Origin: Kordiimonas laminariae | GTDB taxonomy: Bacteria; Pseudomonadota; Alphaproteobacteria; Sphingomonadales; Kordiimonadaceae | Direction: 5' to 3' | DNA: 64,000 nucleotides | NCBI RefSeq assembly: GCF_023008165.1 | Contig: NZ_JAKQZA010000002.1 | Location: 466,867-530,866, forward strand | In this document: positions 56,330 through 64,000 of the stretch, in pieces | Position numbering within the stretch: the first letter of the stretch is position 1 | How the letters are laid out: each line of letters starts with the position of its first letter | Position numbers and translations under genes: made by a program | The notes under the pieces: model-generated | Told to the model about the DNA's origin: nothing | The model's database searches: none | Seen by the model: only the letters and a program-made list of their open reading frames with translations

Positions 56330-57807
56330 AGCTTTAATCCTCTTGAAGCATACCTGCTTTCCAGCACATCAAAACCATATTGAATAATGAGCGCCATAAG
56401 CGCTGCTGGTACCGCGCCACTTAAAATCAGCTCAGTATCCGCCAAACGAATCCCCGAAATAATGGGCTGCCCATACCCTCCGGCACCGATAAGTGCGCCA
56501 AGTGTAGCCGTACCCACATTAATAACAGCAGATGTTTTAATCCCTGCTAATATAGAAGGCAGTGCAATAGGCAGCTCAACTAACCGAAGCCTTGCCCCAG
56601 CTGGCAACCCTAGAGCATCAGCAGATTGAATTATATCCCTCGGAATAGCTGAAAGGCCCGCGTGAGTATTTCTTACAATTGGTAGCAGACTATATATAAA
56701 CAAGGCGAAGAACGCAGGGGCAAAGCCGATACCCAGTAGAGGAATCAGGAAAACAAAAAGTGCCAAGGATGGTATTGTTTGCACAATAGAAACCACTGGC
56801 ATGATAATATACGCAAGCTTAGGGGATTTTGTTGCCCATATCCCAAGTGGTAAAGCCACTATAATAGCTGACAGGAGAGACAGCCCCACTAAAATAAGAT
56901 GATCGCCCGTATGGCGCATGATCTCGGACCAAATCGTCTTTTGCCTCACCTGCACAGAAACATTCAGAGTTTCATGAAGAAAGCTTGCCGAAACCTCTGC
57001 AGTTGATATCTGATCGATTTTCGCAGCTTTATTGAGTGCCTGCATCTGTTCGGCAGTAATTTTACCTTCAAGGGTTAACATTGCACGAAGCGCATTTGGG
57101 GCTTCTTGCTCAAGGCTTTTACGGTAAAGGACAACAGCAGAATAATCGGGAAAGAATTCCAAATCATCCTCCAGTACCGTTAATCCATAAAAAGCGATCT
57201 CTGCATCAGTGGTATAGATGTCTGTTGCATCAATCTGACCACTATCTAGTGCAGCAAGAGCTAGATCATGATCTAAGCCCGTTGGTTCCTGGTTTAGACC
57301 ATAACGTCGACGCAACTCCGGCCATCCATCATTGCGTTTCATGAAGGGTGGGCTATAGCCCATTTTCATATCTGGCACTTTTTTTAGATCAGAAATCTTC
57401 GACAGGCTATGCTCCAGGGCATATGCCTTTCTGATGCCGACACCATAGGAATTAGAAAAACCAAGCGGAGCCGAGAGCCCTACTTCGTATTTATCTGCAA
57501 GGATGGTTTGCAATTCCGAGAAAGAAACCGACTCCTCCAGCGCCAATATTTCCTTAGTAAGAGTGCCTGTATAATCAACATATACATCCACCTCACCAGC
57601 CAGTAGTGCTTCCCATATAACGCGCGTTCCGCCCAGCTCCGCCCAATGTCTGGTTTCCTGTCCACTCGTTGCTGCAACTTGCGCCAACATTTCGCCGAGG
57701 ATCACACTTTCGGTAAAAGTCTTTGAAGCAGTTACCAATTCATCTTTTCCGTGCACTGCACTAAATGATGAAAGAAACAGCACTATACTGAACCAAAATC
57801 TAATCAT
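56326..57807 (-). CDS. OpuC/EgtU-like substrate-binding protein fused to ABC permease
   Basis: A 493-residue fusion. A signal peptide (MIRFWFSIVLFLSSFSAVHG) is followed by an OpuAC-type binding domain (about 22-270: ASKTFTESVILGEMLAQVAA, DVYVDYTGTLTKEILALEE, DLALAALDSGQIDATDIYTT). A permease domain (about 290-490) has TIPSLALFVFLIPLLGIGFA, the EAA-like ADALGLPAGARLRLVELPIA, and GTATLGALIGAGGYGQPIIS. Relatives import glycine betaine, choline, carnitine or ergothioneine. The binding domain precedes the permease here, whereas Gram-positive OpuCBC/EgtU fusions place it after. It overlaps the upstream ATPase gene by 4 bp, so the two form an operon. Confidence 0.88.
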   Translation of the reverse strand: MIRFWFSIVLFLSSFSAVHGKDELVTASKTFTESVILGEMLAQVAATSGQETRHWAELGGTRVIWEALLAGEVDVYVDYTGTLTKEILALEESVSFSELQTILADKYEVGLSAPLGFSNSYGVGIRKAYALEHSLSKISDLKKVPDMKMGYSPPFMKRNDGWPELRRRYGLNQEPTGLDHDLALAALDSGQIDATDIYTTDAEIAFYGLTVLEDDLEFFPDYSAVVLYRKSLEQEAPNALRAMLTLEGKITAEQMQALNKAAKIDQISTAEVSASFLHETLNVSVQVRQKTIWSEIMRHTGDHLILVGLSLLSAIIVALPLGIWATKSPKLAYIIMPVVSIVQTIPSLALFVFLIPLLGIGFAPAFFALFIYSLLPIVRNTHAGLSAIPRDIIQSADALGLPAGARLRLVELPIALPSILAGIKTSAVINVGTATLGALIGAGGYGQPIISGIRLADTELILSGAVPAALMALIIQYGFDVLESRYASRGLKL

Positions 57808-58586
57808 TTCGCCTGCTCCAGCATATCGTTGATATGACGTTGAGCCGTCAAAAACCGCGTTACAAATGGATCAGCGGGCTTGTGTACCATATCAGCAAGT
57901 TTTCCCTGCTGAACGATACCCCCTTCAGACATAAGAACAAGATGATCTGCAAGATATACGGCCTCCGCCATATCATGGGTTACCAGCACAACGGTCATGT
58001 TCAGTTTAGAAAATATCTGCTTCAAATCTGTCTGTAGATCATGCCGAATGATCGTATCAAGAGCGCCGAGAGGCTCATCAAGGAACAGAACATCGGGCTT
58101 AAGCATAAGCGCTCTCATAAGCGCTACTCGCTGTCTCTGTCCGCCAGAGAGCTCACCGGAGAATTTATCCAACCCGCCCACAGGAAAACTGGTCAGGTTG
58201 ATTAATTCCTCGAGACGCATATCAATCTCGTTGGCCGGCCAACCGAGATATTGAGCCATTAAGATAATGTTTTCCCGTGCAGTATAATGTGGGAACAAAC
58301 CACCAGTCTGGATCACATACCCTATTTTTTGTCGAAACTTTTCAAGGTCAAGATCACAAACCTCACTGTCGCGAAATCTCACGCTGCCTTGGTCCGCTTG
58401 TTCAAGCCCCAACATCAATTTTAAGAGCGTTGACTTCCCACATCCCGAAGGCCCAATAAGGCTGGTTACCTTACCCTCAGGCAGGTCTAGCGACACATCT
58501 TTGATCGCGGTAAATTCACCGAAGGATTTTGTTACAGACTGGATTTCAAAAATTGATACCACAAGCTTTCGGGAACAAATGTTCAC
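57804..58586 (-). CDS. ABC transporter ATPase of the OpuC/ProV type
   Basis: A 260-residue ATPase. Walker A is IGPSGCGKSTLLKLMLGLE, Q-loop VIQTGGLFPHYTARENI, signature SGELSGGQRQRVALMRALML, Walker B PDVLFLDEPLGALD, H-loop VVLVTHDMAEAVYLADH. The phrase QTGGLFPHYTARENI is characteristic of osmoprotectant (OpuCA) ATPases. No C-terminal CBS domains are present, unlike OpuCA or ProV full-length forms. Starts GTG 58586 or GTG 58562 are both possible; the first is shown. It energises the downstream fused permease. Confidence 0.88.
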   Translation of the reverse strand: MNICSRKLVVSIFEIQSVTKSFGEFTAIKDVSLDLPEGKVTSLIGPSGCGKSTLLKLMLGLEQADQGSVRFRDSEVCDLDLEKFRQKIGYVIQTGGLFPHYTARENIILMAQYLGWPANEIDMRLEELINLTSFPVGGLDKFSGELSGGQRQRVALMRALMLKPDVLFLDEPLGALDTIIRHDLQTDLKQIFSKLNMTVVLVTHDMAEAVYLADHLVLMSEGGIVQQGKLADMVHKPADPFVTRFLTAQRHINDMLEQAK

Positions 58587-58671
58587 TGCCTTTGATTGTT
58601 ACTCTTACAGGAAACTTAGGCTGTAAACGATGGGCTTACCACTGTTTTCCCACCTTTAATGAGACAGCAAT

Positions 58672-58696
58672 AAAAAAGGGAGCCAAAGCTCCCTTT
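58672..58696 (-). terminator. Terminator of the chemoreceptor gene
   Basis: Arms AAAGGGAGC (58675-58683) and GCTCCCTTT (58688-58696) with a CAAA loop; six T follow on the - strand. It lies 22 bp past the chemoreceptor stop. Confidence 0.9.
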
Positions 58697-58717
58697 CGAA
58701 ATCCAATATAACAGCGA

Positions 58718-60583
58718 TTAATTCATACTGCGGTACATATCAATGCCCTGCTTGGCATAGCGGTTCGCGGTTTCCACATTGTCAGAAAGAATATTCAAAC
58801 TCTGATTAATTTCAGCCACGGCGCCAGCAGCTGTTTGCATGCTTGTGGAGATTTCCCGGGTTACGCTGTTTTGTTCATCAACAGCACCAGAAATACCTGT
58901 CACACTTTCCTGCACTTCACTTACCGCACCTTTAATGGCGGTTAAGCGCCCCACAACATCAGAAGAAACCGTCTGCATACGTTCAATTTCATCAGAAATC
59001 TGATTTGTCGCATCACCAACCTGATTTGCCAGATTTTTCACTTCCGATGCCACAACAGCAAAGCCCTTACCTGCTTCACCGGCCCGAGCAGACTCGATCG
59101 TAGCATTCAAAGCAAGAAGGTTAATCTGAGCGGCAATATCTTCAATGAGCGTTACAATCTTATTCATCGCTTCAGCTGCATCACTAAGCTGCGTGGTGGA
59201 AGCACCAACAGATTCCGCCTCGCCAAACGTTTTATCAACGGCAACCCGAGCATAAGAAACACTTTCTGCGATAGCCTGGAAAGAAGAGCTCAATTCTTCA
59301 GCAGCTGAAGCCACTGTCTGTACAGTCGTTTCTGTCTGCTGGGATGCTGCAACCGCTGAACCTGCTTGCGTATTAGCATCAGAAACAGATCCTAAAATTT
59401 GCTCCATGTTTTCATCAACCATAGCACTGATTTGCTCACGCTCTGTTCGCGTTTTTATCATATCAGTAATATCAGTGGCGAACTTCACCACTTTGAACGG
59501 CTTGCCGTCTGGATCAAAAATCGGGTTATAAATTGCCTGCAACCACAACTCTTGCCCAGCTTTGGTAACCCGTCGGTATTCACCAGCCTGATATTCGCCA
59601 CTACCTAAAGCTTGCCAGAAATTCTTATAAGCCTCAGATTCTCGTTCTGACGCCTCAACAAAAATACGGTGATGCTGACCAATGATCTCATCAAGCGAAT
59701 ACCCAACAGCATTGGTGAAATTTTCATTGGCCGTAATGATGGTGCCGTCTAATTCAAACTCAATAATTGCCTGGGCTTTATCAAGAGCTGCGAGCTTGCC
59801 TTCATAATCTGCATTTTTCAGTTTCTGCGCAGTAATATCAGAAGCAAACTTCACCACTTTGAACGGCTTGCCGCTCTCATCAAGAATGGGGTTATATGTT
59901 GCCTGCAACCATATTTCTCTCCCACCCTTTGCATAGCGTTTGAATTCGCCATTTTTGAATTCACCGCTACCCAGTGCACGCCAGAAATCAGCATATTCAG
60001 CAGTATGTTTATATTCTTCGCCTACAAACATACTGTGATGCTGGCCTTGAATTTCGGCTAGGCTGTAACCAGTTGCAGCCTGAAAGTTGTCATTGGCAGT
60101 TATGATGGTGCCATCAAGGGTAAACTCAATAACAGCCTGTGCTCTGTTAAGAGCATCAATTTTCCCAGAGGAATCTATGTTACCGGTATAGTATTCAGTA
60201 ACATCTGTCGCGCACTTCACAACCTTTTCCACGCGCCCGGTAGCTGTGAATACAGGAACATAAATTGCGCGAAGCCAAATCTCTCTGCCACCCTTTGCAT
60301 AGCGCTTAAAAATAGCAGAATGATCTTTGCCCGAGGCGAGGTGTTTCCAGAAGTCTTTATATTCCTGAGAAGCTTTATAATTCGCATCCACAAACATACT
60401 GTGATGCTGGCCTTTAATCTCAGCAAGGCTGTAACCCATAGCTTCTTCAAATAACGCATTTGCAGTGAGAATTCTGCCATCCGGCGTAAATTCGATCATT
60501 GCCTGAGAAAGAGAAATCGCCTTGAGAACGGCTTCAGCTTCATTAGTTGTTACGCCTGAGCGTTTTTTCAAAATATCGAACAC
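58718..60583 (-). CDS. Soluble triple-PAS methyl-accepting chemotaxis protein (BdlA-like)
   Basis: A 621-residue cytoplasmic chemoreceptor. GTG 60583 has GGAG 7 bp upstream; GTG 60598 is less well placed. Three tandem PAS domains of about 120 residues (roughly 15-130, 137-252, 260-376) each carry xAxIEFxxDGxIxTAN, a GQHHxMFV-like motif and KVVKFAxDIT. The MA domain (about 385-621) has the hairpin tip [20 protein letters not shown] followed by [20 protein letters not shown]. There are no TM helices, as in Pseudomonas BdlA, which has two PAS domains. It probably senses redox or a small ligand and signals to CheA/CheW. No che genes are nearby. Confidence 0.9.
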   Translation of the reverse strand: MFDILKKRSGVTTNEAEAVLKAISLSQAMIEFTPDGRILTANALFEEAMGYSLAEIKGQHHSMFVDANYKASQEYKDFWKHLASGKDHSAIFKRYAKGGREIWLRAIYVPVFTATGRVEKVVKCATDVTEYYTGNIDSSGKIDALNRAQAVIEFTLDGTIITANDNFQAATGYSLAEIQGQHHSMFVGEEYKHTAEYADFWRALGSGEFKNGEFKRYAKGGREIWLQATYNPILDESGKPFKVVKFASDITAQKLKNADYEGKLAALDKAQAIIEFELDGTIITANENFTNAVGYSLDEIIGQHHRIFVEASERESEAYKNFWQALGSGEYQAGEYRRVTKAGQELWLQAIYNPIFDPDGKPFKVVKFATDITDMIKTRTEREQISAMVDENMEQILGSVSDANTQAGSAVAASQQTETTVQTVASAAEELSSSFQAIAESVSYARVAVDKTFGEAESVGASTTQLSDAAEAMNKIVTLIEDIAAQINLLALNATIESARAGEAGKGFAVVASEVKNLANQVGDATNQISDEIERMQTVSSDVVGRLTAIKGAVSEVQESVTGISGAVDEQNSVTREISTSMQTAAGAVAEINQSLNILSDNVETANRYAKQGIDMYRSMN

Positions 60584-60923
60584 AGTCCGACTCCACACGA
60601 GTTAATACCAAAACTGAATACAGCTCCGTTTACTCGCCCCCGCGTTACACTCTGTATCGCATTATTTCGTAAACAATAGATTAACTAACCAATGATTTCT
60701 CCTTTGCAATCAAACAATTGGTTGCAAAGGAAATAATTTTGGGGACACTCATAATTTGTACAGCATTGGCTTTTTTCCAATGGCCGATACTTCGCCCTGA
60801 GCGAAAAAGCGTTGTCAATTAATCGTTTAATAACATGCCACACACGCAAATGTTTCTGTTATGTCATCCATCTAAAGATTAGTTTACTAAGCGAACATGA
60901 TCTAATTTGCGGGAAAATCAGAT
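60584..60923. other. 340-bp gap between chemoreceptor and YHS gene, with one strong inverted repeat
   Basis: Perfect 10-bp arms TCCTTTGCAA (60700-60709) and TTGCAAAGGA (60722-60731) surround a 12-nt loop. There is no adjacent T-tract, so it is not a typical terminator. It could be an operator shared by the divergent genes (about 115 bp from the chemoreceptor start, 190 bp from the YHS start). No ORF is convincing in this stretch. Confidence 0.45.
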
Positions 60924-61391
60924 ATGAAAAAAATTCTTACATTAGTGGCTGTATTATTCAGTTTTTCACTTGCAGCTTATGCGGATGGTGAAATCAACCT
61001 ATCTAAACCAGGCCTTTTTGGTGGTTCATGGAAACATGCCTTGAACGGTTATGATACAGTTGCTTACTTTACAGTGGGCAAAGCTACTAAAGGTAAAAAA
61101 GAATTCGTGGCAGAATATAAAGGCGCAAAATGGCTTTTCGTTTCTGCTGAAAACAGAGATCTTTTTAAAGCCGACCCTGAAAAATATGCTCCTCAATATG
61201 GTGGTTACTGCGCATGGGCCGTAGCACACGGCAGCCCTGCACCAGGAAGCCCAAAAGTTTGGAAGATTGTCGATAACAAGCTTTATGTAAACTACGATAA
61301 ATCAATTGGTAAAAAATGGGAGAAAGATATCCCGGGCCTTATCAAACGCGGTGATGAAAACTGGCCGGAAGTTCAAGAAAGACTTGAATAA
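60924..61391 (+). CDS. Exported YHS-domain protein
   Basis: A 155-residue protein with signal peptide MKKILTLVAVLFSFSLAAYA. The YHS-like core is HALNGYDTVAYFTVGKATKG, YKGAKWLFVSAENRDLFKAD, and PEKYAPQYGGYCAWAVAHGS. YHS domains are small folds often linked to metal transport proteins; the stand-alone periplasmic form has no firm function, and roles in metal or redox handling are speculative. The conserved single Cys (YGGYCAWAV) is present. It is monocistronic, with its own terminator. Confidence 0.85.
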   Translation: MKKILTLVAVLFSFSLAAYADGEINLSKPGLFGGSWKHALNGYDTVAYFTVGKATKGKKEFVAEYKGAKWLFVSAENRDLFKADPEKYAPQYGGYCAWAVAHGSPAPGSPKVWKIVDNKLYVNYDKSIGKKWEKDIPGLIKRGDENWPEVQERLE

Positions 61392-61402
61392 CAGATTTAG
61401 AG

Positions 61403-61429
61403 AAAAGCGGCTTAATCAGCCGCTTTTTT
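61403..61429 (+). terminator. Terminator of the YHS gene
   Basis: Stem AAAAGCGGCT / AGCCGCTTTT with a TAATC loop and T-tail. Confidence 0.92.
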
Positions 61430-61465
61430 ATTACCTTCTCTTTTCAACATGCTATAAATCTCAGC

Positions 61466-61918
61466 ATGGAAGCCTTTATTGAAAAGATATTGAGTATCCC
61501 TTCAAAGCCTTCCTGCTGGCTAGATTGGAAAACTGTAGAAGAAGCCCCTCAAGAAAAGGGGAGTTACATACTTCTGCTTACTTTACAGACATCATTTGAG
61601 CTCAATCACAAAACTCTTGGCAGTCACCTGTTGGAAAAAGGCCGTTATATATATGCTGGCAGTGCAAATGGTTCTGGCGGTATAAAAGCACGTGTGAAAC
61701 GCCACCTTTCAAAAGACAAAAAAATCCATTGGCATATTGATCACCTGACAACTCAAGCAGAAACTGTTAAATGCCTTTGCCTTCCTGGTGGCGGCGAATG
61801 CAGCCTTACTTCAACACTCTTAACTTCAGAAGCTTTCAGGGTTCCAATTAAGGGGTTTGGTAGTTCAGATTGCCGTGAGTGCCCAAGCCACCTTCTTGAA
61901 GTTGTTAACACTCAATAA
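61466..61918 (+). CDS. DUF123 (GIY-YIG-like nuclease family) protein
   Basis: A 150-residue cytoplasmic protein. DUF123 landmarks are EKGSYILLLTLQ, LEKGRYIYAGSANGSGGIKA, RVKRHLSKDKKIHWHIDHL and the C-terminal GECSLTSTLL and GFGSSDCRECPSHLL. In archaea and some bacteria this domain is fused to endonuclease III, while here it is free-standing. The GxY...YxxGSA arrangement suggests the GIY-YIG fold, but catalytic activity is not established. The conserved Cys/His residues near the end may bind a metal. The start ATG has no clear ribosome-binding site. Confidence 0.8.
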   Translation: MEAFIEKILSIPSKPSCWLDWKTVEEAPQEKGSYILLLTLQTSFELNHKTLGSHLLEKGRYIYAGSANGSGGIKARVKRHLSKDKKIHWHIDHLTTQAETVKCLCLPGGGECSLTSTLLTSEAFRVPIKGFGSSDCRECPSHLLEVVNTQ

Positions 61919-62042
61919 TTTCAGAAATAGGTTTTCTAATATCCTGCCGCACATCAATTCAACAAACTAAATAGCTGCGCCCTACCTTTACCACATTCCC
62001 TATATTTTATGCTTTCTACAAGAACCTCAGAAAGCTCGTTTT

Positions 62043-62792
62043 ATGAAACAACTGGTTATATTTTTTATCCTGTCGCTTTTTTATATACCTGCCGCTGCAG
62101 AATCAACAGAATACAAAGGCATTCTTTATACGAAATTGGCAGAAAATATATGGATGCATACCACATATCATAAGACAAAAAATTGGGGTAAAGTTCGATC
62201 AAACGGACTGATAGTTCTGACTAAAGAAGGCGCTCTTCTTATTGATACTGGCTGGAATAATACTCAGACCCAACATATTCTAAATTGGGTACATGAAGAG
62301 CTTGAAACTACCGTGACCGCAGCCGTTTTCACTCATGCCCATGATGACAAAATGGGAGGTGTACAAGCCGTTATTGACGCAGGTGCTAAAACTTTTGCAC
62401 ACCCACTTTCAAATCAGTTCGCTCCGAACGAAGATTTAACGCCTGCAGAATATAATCTCCAAATTCTCTCAAATGGTGATGCTGTTGCAGCACACCCGGC
62501 CTTCGATGGCATTAAAATATTTTATCCTGGCGGAGGGCATACCCGTGATAACATCGTAGTAGCCTTACCAACAGCTAATATACTCTTTGGCGGCTGTCTG
62601 ATAAGGCCTGGGAAATCTCACTCTCTCGGCAACACCGCAACTGCCGATATCAAAGCCTGGGCGACTTCAGTTAAAAATGTTGCAAACCGCTTTCCAGATA
62701 CTCGCCTTATAGTTCCAAGTCATGGGGACCCTTCCGGTCGAAAATTATTAGATCATACTATAAAATTAGCTCAACACACTGTTTCCGAATAA
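62043..62792 (+). CDS. Subclass B1 metallo-beta-lactamase, NDM-like
   Basis: A 249-residue periplasmic enzyme. The signal peptide is MKQLVIFFILSLFYIPAAAE. All six B1 zinc ligands are visible: His98, His100 and Asp102 in FTHAHDDKMGG, His166 in YPGGGHTRDN, Cys185 in FGGCLIRPG, and His227 in VPSHGDPSGR. Cys at the Zn2 site separates B1 from B2/B3 and from glyoxalase-like paralogues. Resemblance to NDM includes THAHxDKMGG, the LSNQ-AP loop, ILNW before the HxH strand and GGCLIxxxKxxSLGN. The basic residue after CLI is Arg rather than Lys. It is likely a chromosomal beta-lactamase; carbapenem hydrolysis is inferred from the family. There are no mobile elements nearby. Confidence 0.88.
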   Translation: MKQLVIFFILSLFYIPAAAESTEYKGILYTKLAENIWMHTTYHKTKNWGKVRSNGLIVLTKEGALLIDTGWNNTQTQHILNWVHEELETTVTAAVFTHAHDDKMGGVQAVIDAGAKTFAHPLSNQFAPNEDLTPAEYNLQILSNGDAVAAHPAFDGIKIFYPGGGHTRDNIVVALPTANILFGGCLIRPGKSHSLGNTATADIKAWATSVKNVANRFPDTRLIVPSHGDPSGRKLLDHTIKLAQHTVSE

Positions 62793-62816
62793 TAATCAGG
62801 CCCACTCGCACTTCAT

Positions 62817-62858
62817 AAAAAAAGGGCTCCAACGCACATTCCTTGTGACATGGAGCCC
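62817..62858 (-). terminator. Leftward terminator with no upstream protein gene
   Basis: Arms GGGCTCCA and TGGAGCCC, extended by an inner CACA/TGTG pairing, are followed on the - strand by seven T. No leftward gene exists within several hundred bp to its right, so it likely ends a small RNA, or acts only on antisense transcripts entering the metallo-beta-lactamase gene. Confidence 0.75.
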
Positions 62859-62899
62859 TGTATCAAGTGGCTTTCTAATGGTAAACAGCCTTAACAGCC
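62817..62899 (-). ncRNA. Candidate small RNA
   Basis: A leftward unit of about 83 nt ends in the strong terminator at 62817. On the - strand TATAAA (complement of 62906-62911) could be a -10 box, with TTAAAC (complement of 62927-62932) as a weak -35, spacing 15. The predicted 5' part includes a small AGCC...GGCT hairpin. No known RNA family is recognised, and the promoter is weak by eye. Confidence 0.3.
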
Positions 62900-63461
62900 A
62901 GGCTATTTATACCGCGTGAAAATAACGTTTAACCAACCAGAATTTGTACCAATTTGTACGTATTCTAAAACAATTGCGGTAAATAATAGTGCGCTGGTGC
63001 AATACGCGGTTTGTAATTTACGCGTACCCATTCCACGTAAAGCACCAGCTATGTGATCTGAGCTTTTGGGGTATCACTCAGTTACATTGATAATACATTC
63101 ACCGGAGTATCCTCGATGAATGCATAACGGTCTTTCAGAAAACCATGCTATGGGGGCATGAATAATCATCGTGACTGTCGGGTGCTAAATTGCGGCGATT
63201 TGAGCTTAAATCTCAAGCGATTAAATGTATTAAAATGTCTCAGTTTTTCTACAAATTTCGTAAAATTTTAAAGTTCGTCACAAGAACCGTGAGTTTGCTT
63301 CCGATACTTTTCAACGCTCCAGATTTTAGTAATACAAATTAATACAATATTTGAGTTTTGGTGACAGTTTCGTAGCGATAGGGTGCAACTGATTATCAAA
63401 AATACACCGTTGATAATTGAGTACATACGGGGGAAAGAGTTTAGCGCGGAGTATAAGTTAA

Positions 63462-64000
63462 ATGGCAGACAGCATAACGATACTTATATCAACTTTGATT
63501 ATAACAAGCCTTCTGTTTTCTGTTTTATTCTATGCTGCCTGGCGTACTTTCAACAAACCTCCTCATGCATTGGTTTGGGCCGTTACTTTTTTGATCGGCT
63601 TTATCCAATGGGTAATAACTTTTGCTGCATCAATGCTCTGGTTTAGCCCCGGAGCTTATTATTGGCTCATCGTTAATTTTCTCACCCTATCCATGACCAG
63701 TAGCGGGCTATGGGGATATTTTCTCCGCGGTAAATTCAATATTAATCCATTTTATCTCATTGGCATAACACTAGCCCTTGAGTTTGGCGTCTATGTGAGT
63801 TGGTCAGTTTTCCCACATATCGGTGTCAGCCAGGCCATCGTTCCTTTCTATGCGTCTGCCGCCGCACTTCTTACTGCATTCGTCCTATGCCGTTCCTCAG
63901 ATAACAAAACAGCTCTTGAATGGGGTGCTATCATTCTCTCGCTGATTATGATGATAACCGAAGCGTCTCTCGGTGTCGTTGCCGCCCTTCAGGGCGGCAC
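63462..64000 (+). CDS. Polytopic membrane protein (C-terminus beyond window), possible sensor N-terminal region
   Basis: The frame from ATG 63462 (GGAG at 63448-63451) stays open to the right edge, 179 codons. It begins MADSITILISTLIITSLLFS and has about six closely spaced hydrophobic helices (HALVWAVTFLIGFIQWVITF, YYWLIVNFLTLSMTSSGLWG, FYLIGITLALEFGVYVSW, WGAIILSLIMMITEASLGVV). Compact six- or seven-helix N-terminal regions like this are often followed by GGDEF or histidine-kinase domains, but the diagnostic part lies outside the window, so the function is open. Confidence 0.7.
   Translation, partial: MADSITILISTLIITSLLFSVLFYAAWRTFNKPPHALVWAVTFLIGFIQWVITFAASMLWFSPGAYYWLIVNFLTLSMTSSGLWGYFLRGKFNINPFYLIGITLALEFGVYVSWSVFPHIGVSQAIVPFYASAAALLTAFVLCRSSDNKTALEWGAIILSLIMMITEASLGVVAALQGG

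Larger units (their letters stand above)
62793..63461. other. 669-bp gap without a convincing gene; structured sequence
   Basis: No ORF in the gap has coding character. It contains a leftward terminator (62817-62858), tandem AATTTGTAC copies at 62941-62949 and 62951-62959, and a long hairpin with perfect 8-bp arms GCTGGTGC (62993-63000) and GCACCAGC (63042-63049) that enclose further self-complementary TTTACG/CGTAAA. The right half, 63180-63440, is AT-rich and probably contains the promoter of the membrane protein at 63462. Confidence 0.5.

Noticed and set aside
63102..63114. RNase P RNA start (GAGGAAAGTCCGG-like) on the - strand
   Set aside because: GAGGATACTCCGG is a partial match only, and no other conserved RNase P segments were found around it.
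63383..63646. Rightward 87-residue ORF in the right-hand gap
   Set aside because: It overlaps the better-supported membrane protein from ATG 63462 in another frame and has no coding features.

Overview
The window looks like chromosomal DNA of a marine-type alphaproteobacterium of moderate to low GC. The evidence is an envelope-centred gene set: three TonB-dependent receptors (TBDRs), two RND-family pumps, a complete type II secretion system (T2SS), an alphaproteobacterial-type ferredoxin-NADP reductase, a DUF6356 protein and an Atm1-type ABC exporter. A Kordiimonas-like lineage is my best guess, but it is only a guess. No rRNA, tRNA, phage, insertion sequence or CRISPR array was seen. Coding density is high and most genes sit in short operons closed by clear rho-independent terminators.

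Layout, left part. 1-5.3 kb: a LysR regulator cut by the left edge, divergent from an operon of an MMPL/RND exporter, a LolA-like periplasmic protein and an outer-membrane barrel. 5.4-10.1 kb: a FecI/FecR/TBDR surface-signalling cassette. 10.1-13.4 kb: an Atm1-like exporter, a YeiH-family transporter and a DUF6356 protein. 13.6-18.9 kb: a GntR(YtrA-like)/ABC ATPase/ABC permease/S9 peptidase operon with two matching palindromic operators. 19.1-24.3 kb: a uracil-DNA glycosylase homologue, then a LuxR-type regulator followed by a TBDR and an alpha/beta-hydrolase. 24.4-27.8 kb: a beta-propeller/amidohydrolase fusion.

Middle part. 28.0-28.6 kb: two tandem small genes whose products share a double-glycine-type leader and a three-cysteine core; this is the best candidate for an undescribed system. 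28.7-29.8 kb: a class V aminotransferase. 30.1-35.1 kb: a TetR/adaptor/RND efflux operon with candidate operators. 35.4-37.2 kb: ferredoxin-NADP reductase under a candidate iron box, then an exported thioredoxin-fold protein.

Right part. 37.2-48.6 kb: a leftward gspC-D-E-F-G-H-I-J-K-L-M-N operon ending in a small lipoprotein gene. Upstream of it, on the same strand, lie a TBDR and a large internally duplicated lipoprotein, and further upstream a short prepilin peptidase (GspO role) and a small TPR-like exported protein. The arrangement recalls the Caulobacter elpS/T2SS locus. 55.7-60.6 kb: an exported helical protein, an OpuC/EgtU-like binding-protein/permease fusion with its ATPase, and a soluble triple-PAS chemoreceptor. 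60.9-62.8 kb: a YHS-domain protein, a DUF123 protein and a subclass B1 metallo-beta-lactamase with NDM-like features. 62.8-63.46 kb has no convincing ORF but contains a strong leftward terminator and other structured sequence, possibly a small RNA. A membrane protein runs off the right edge.
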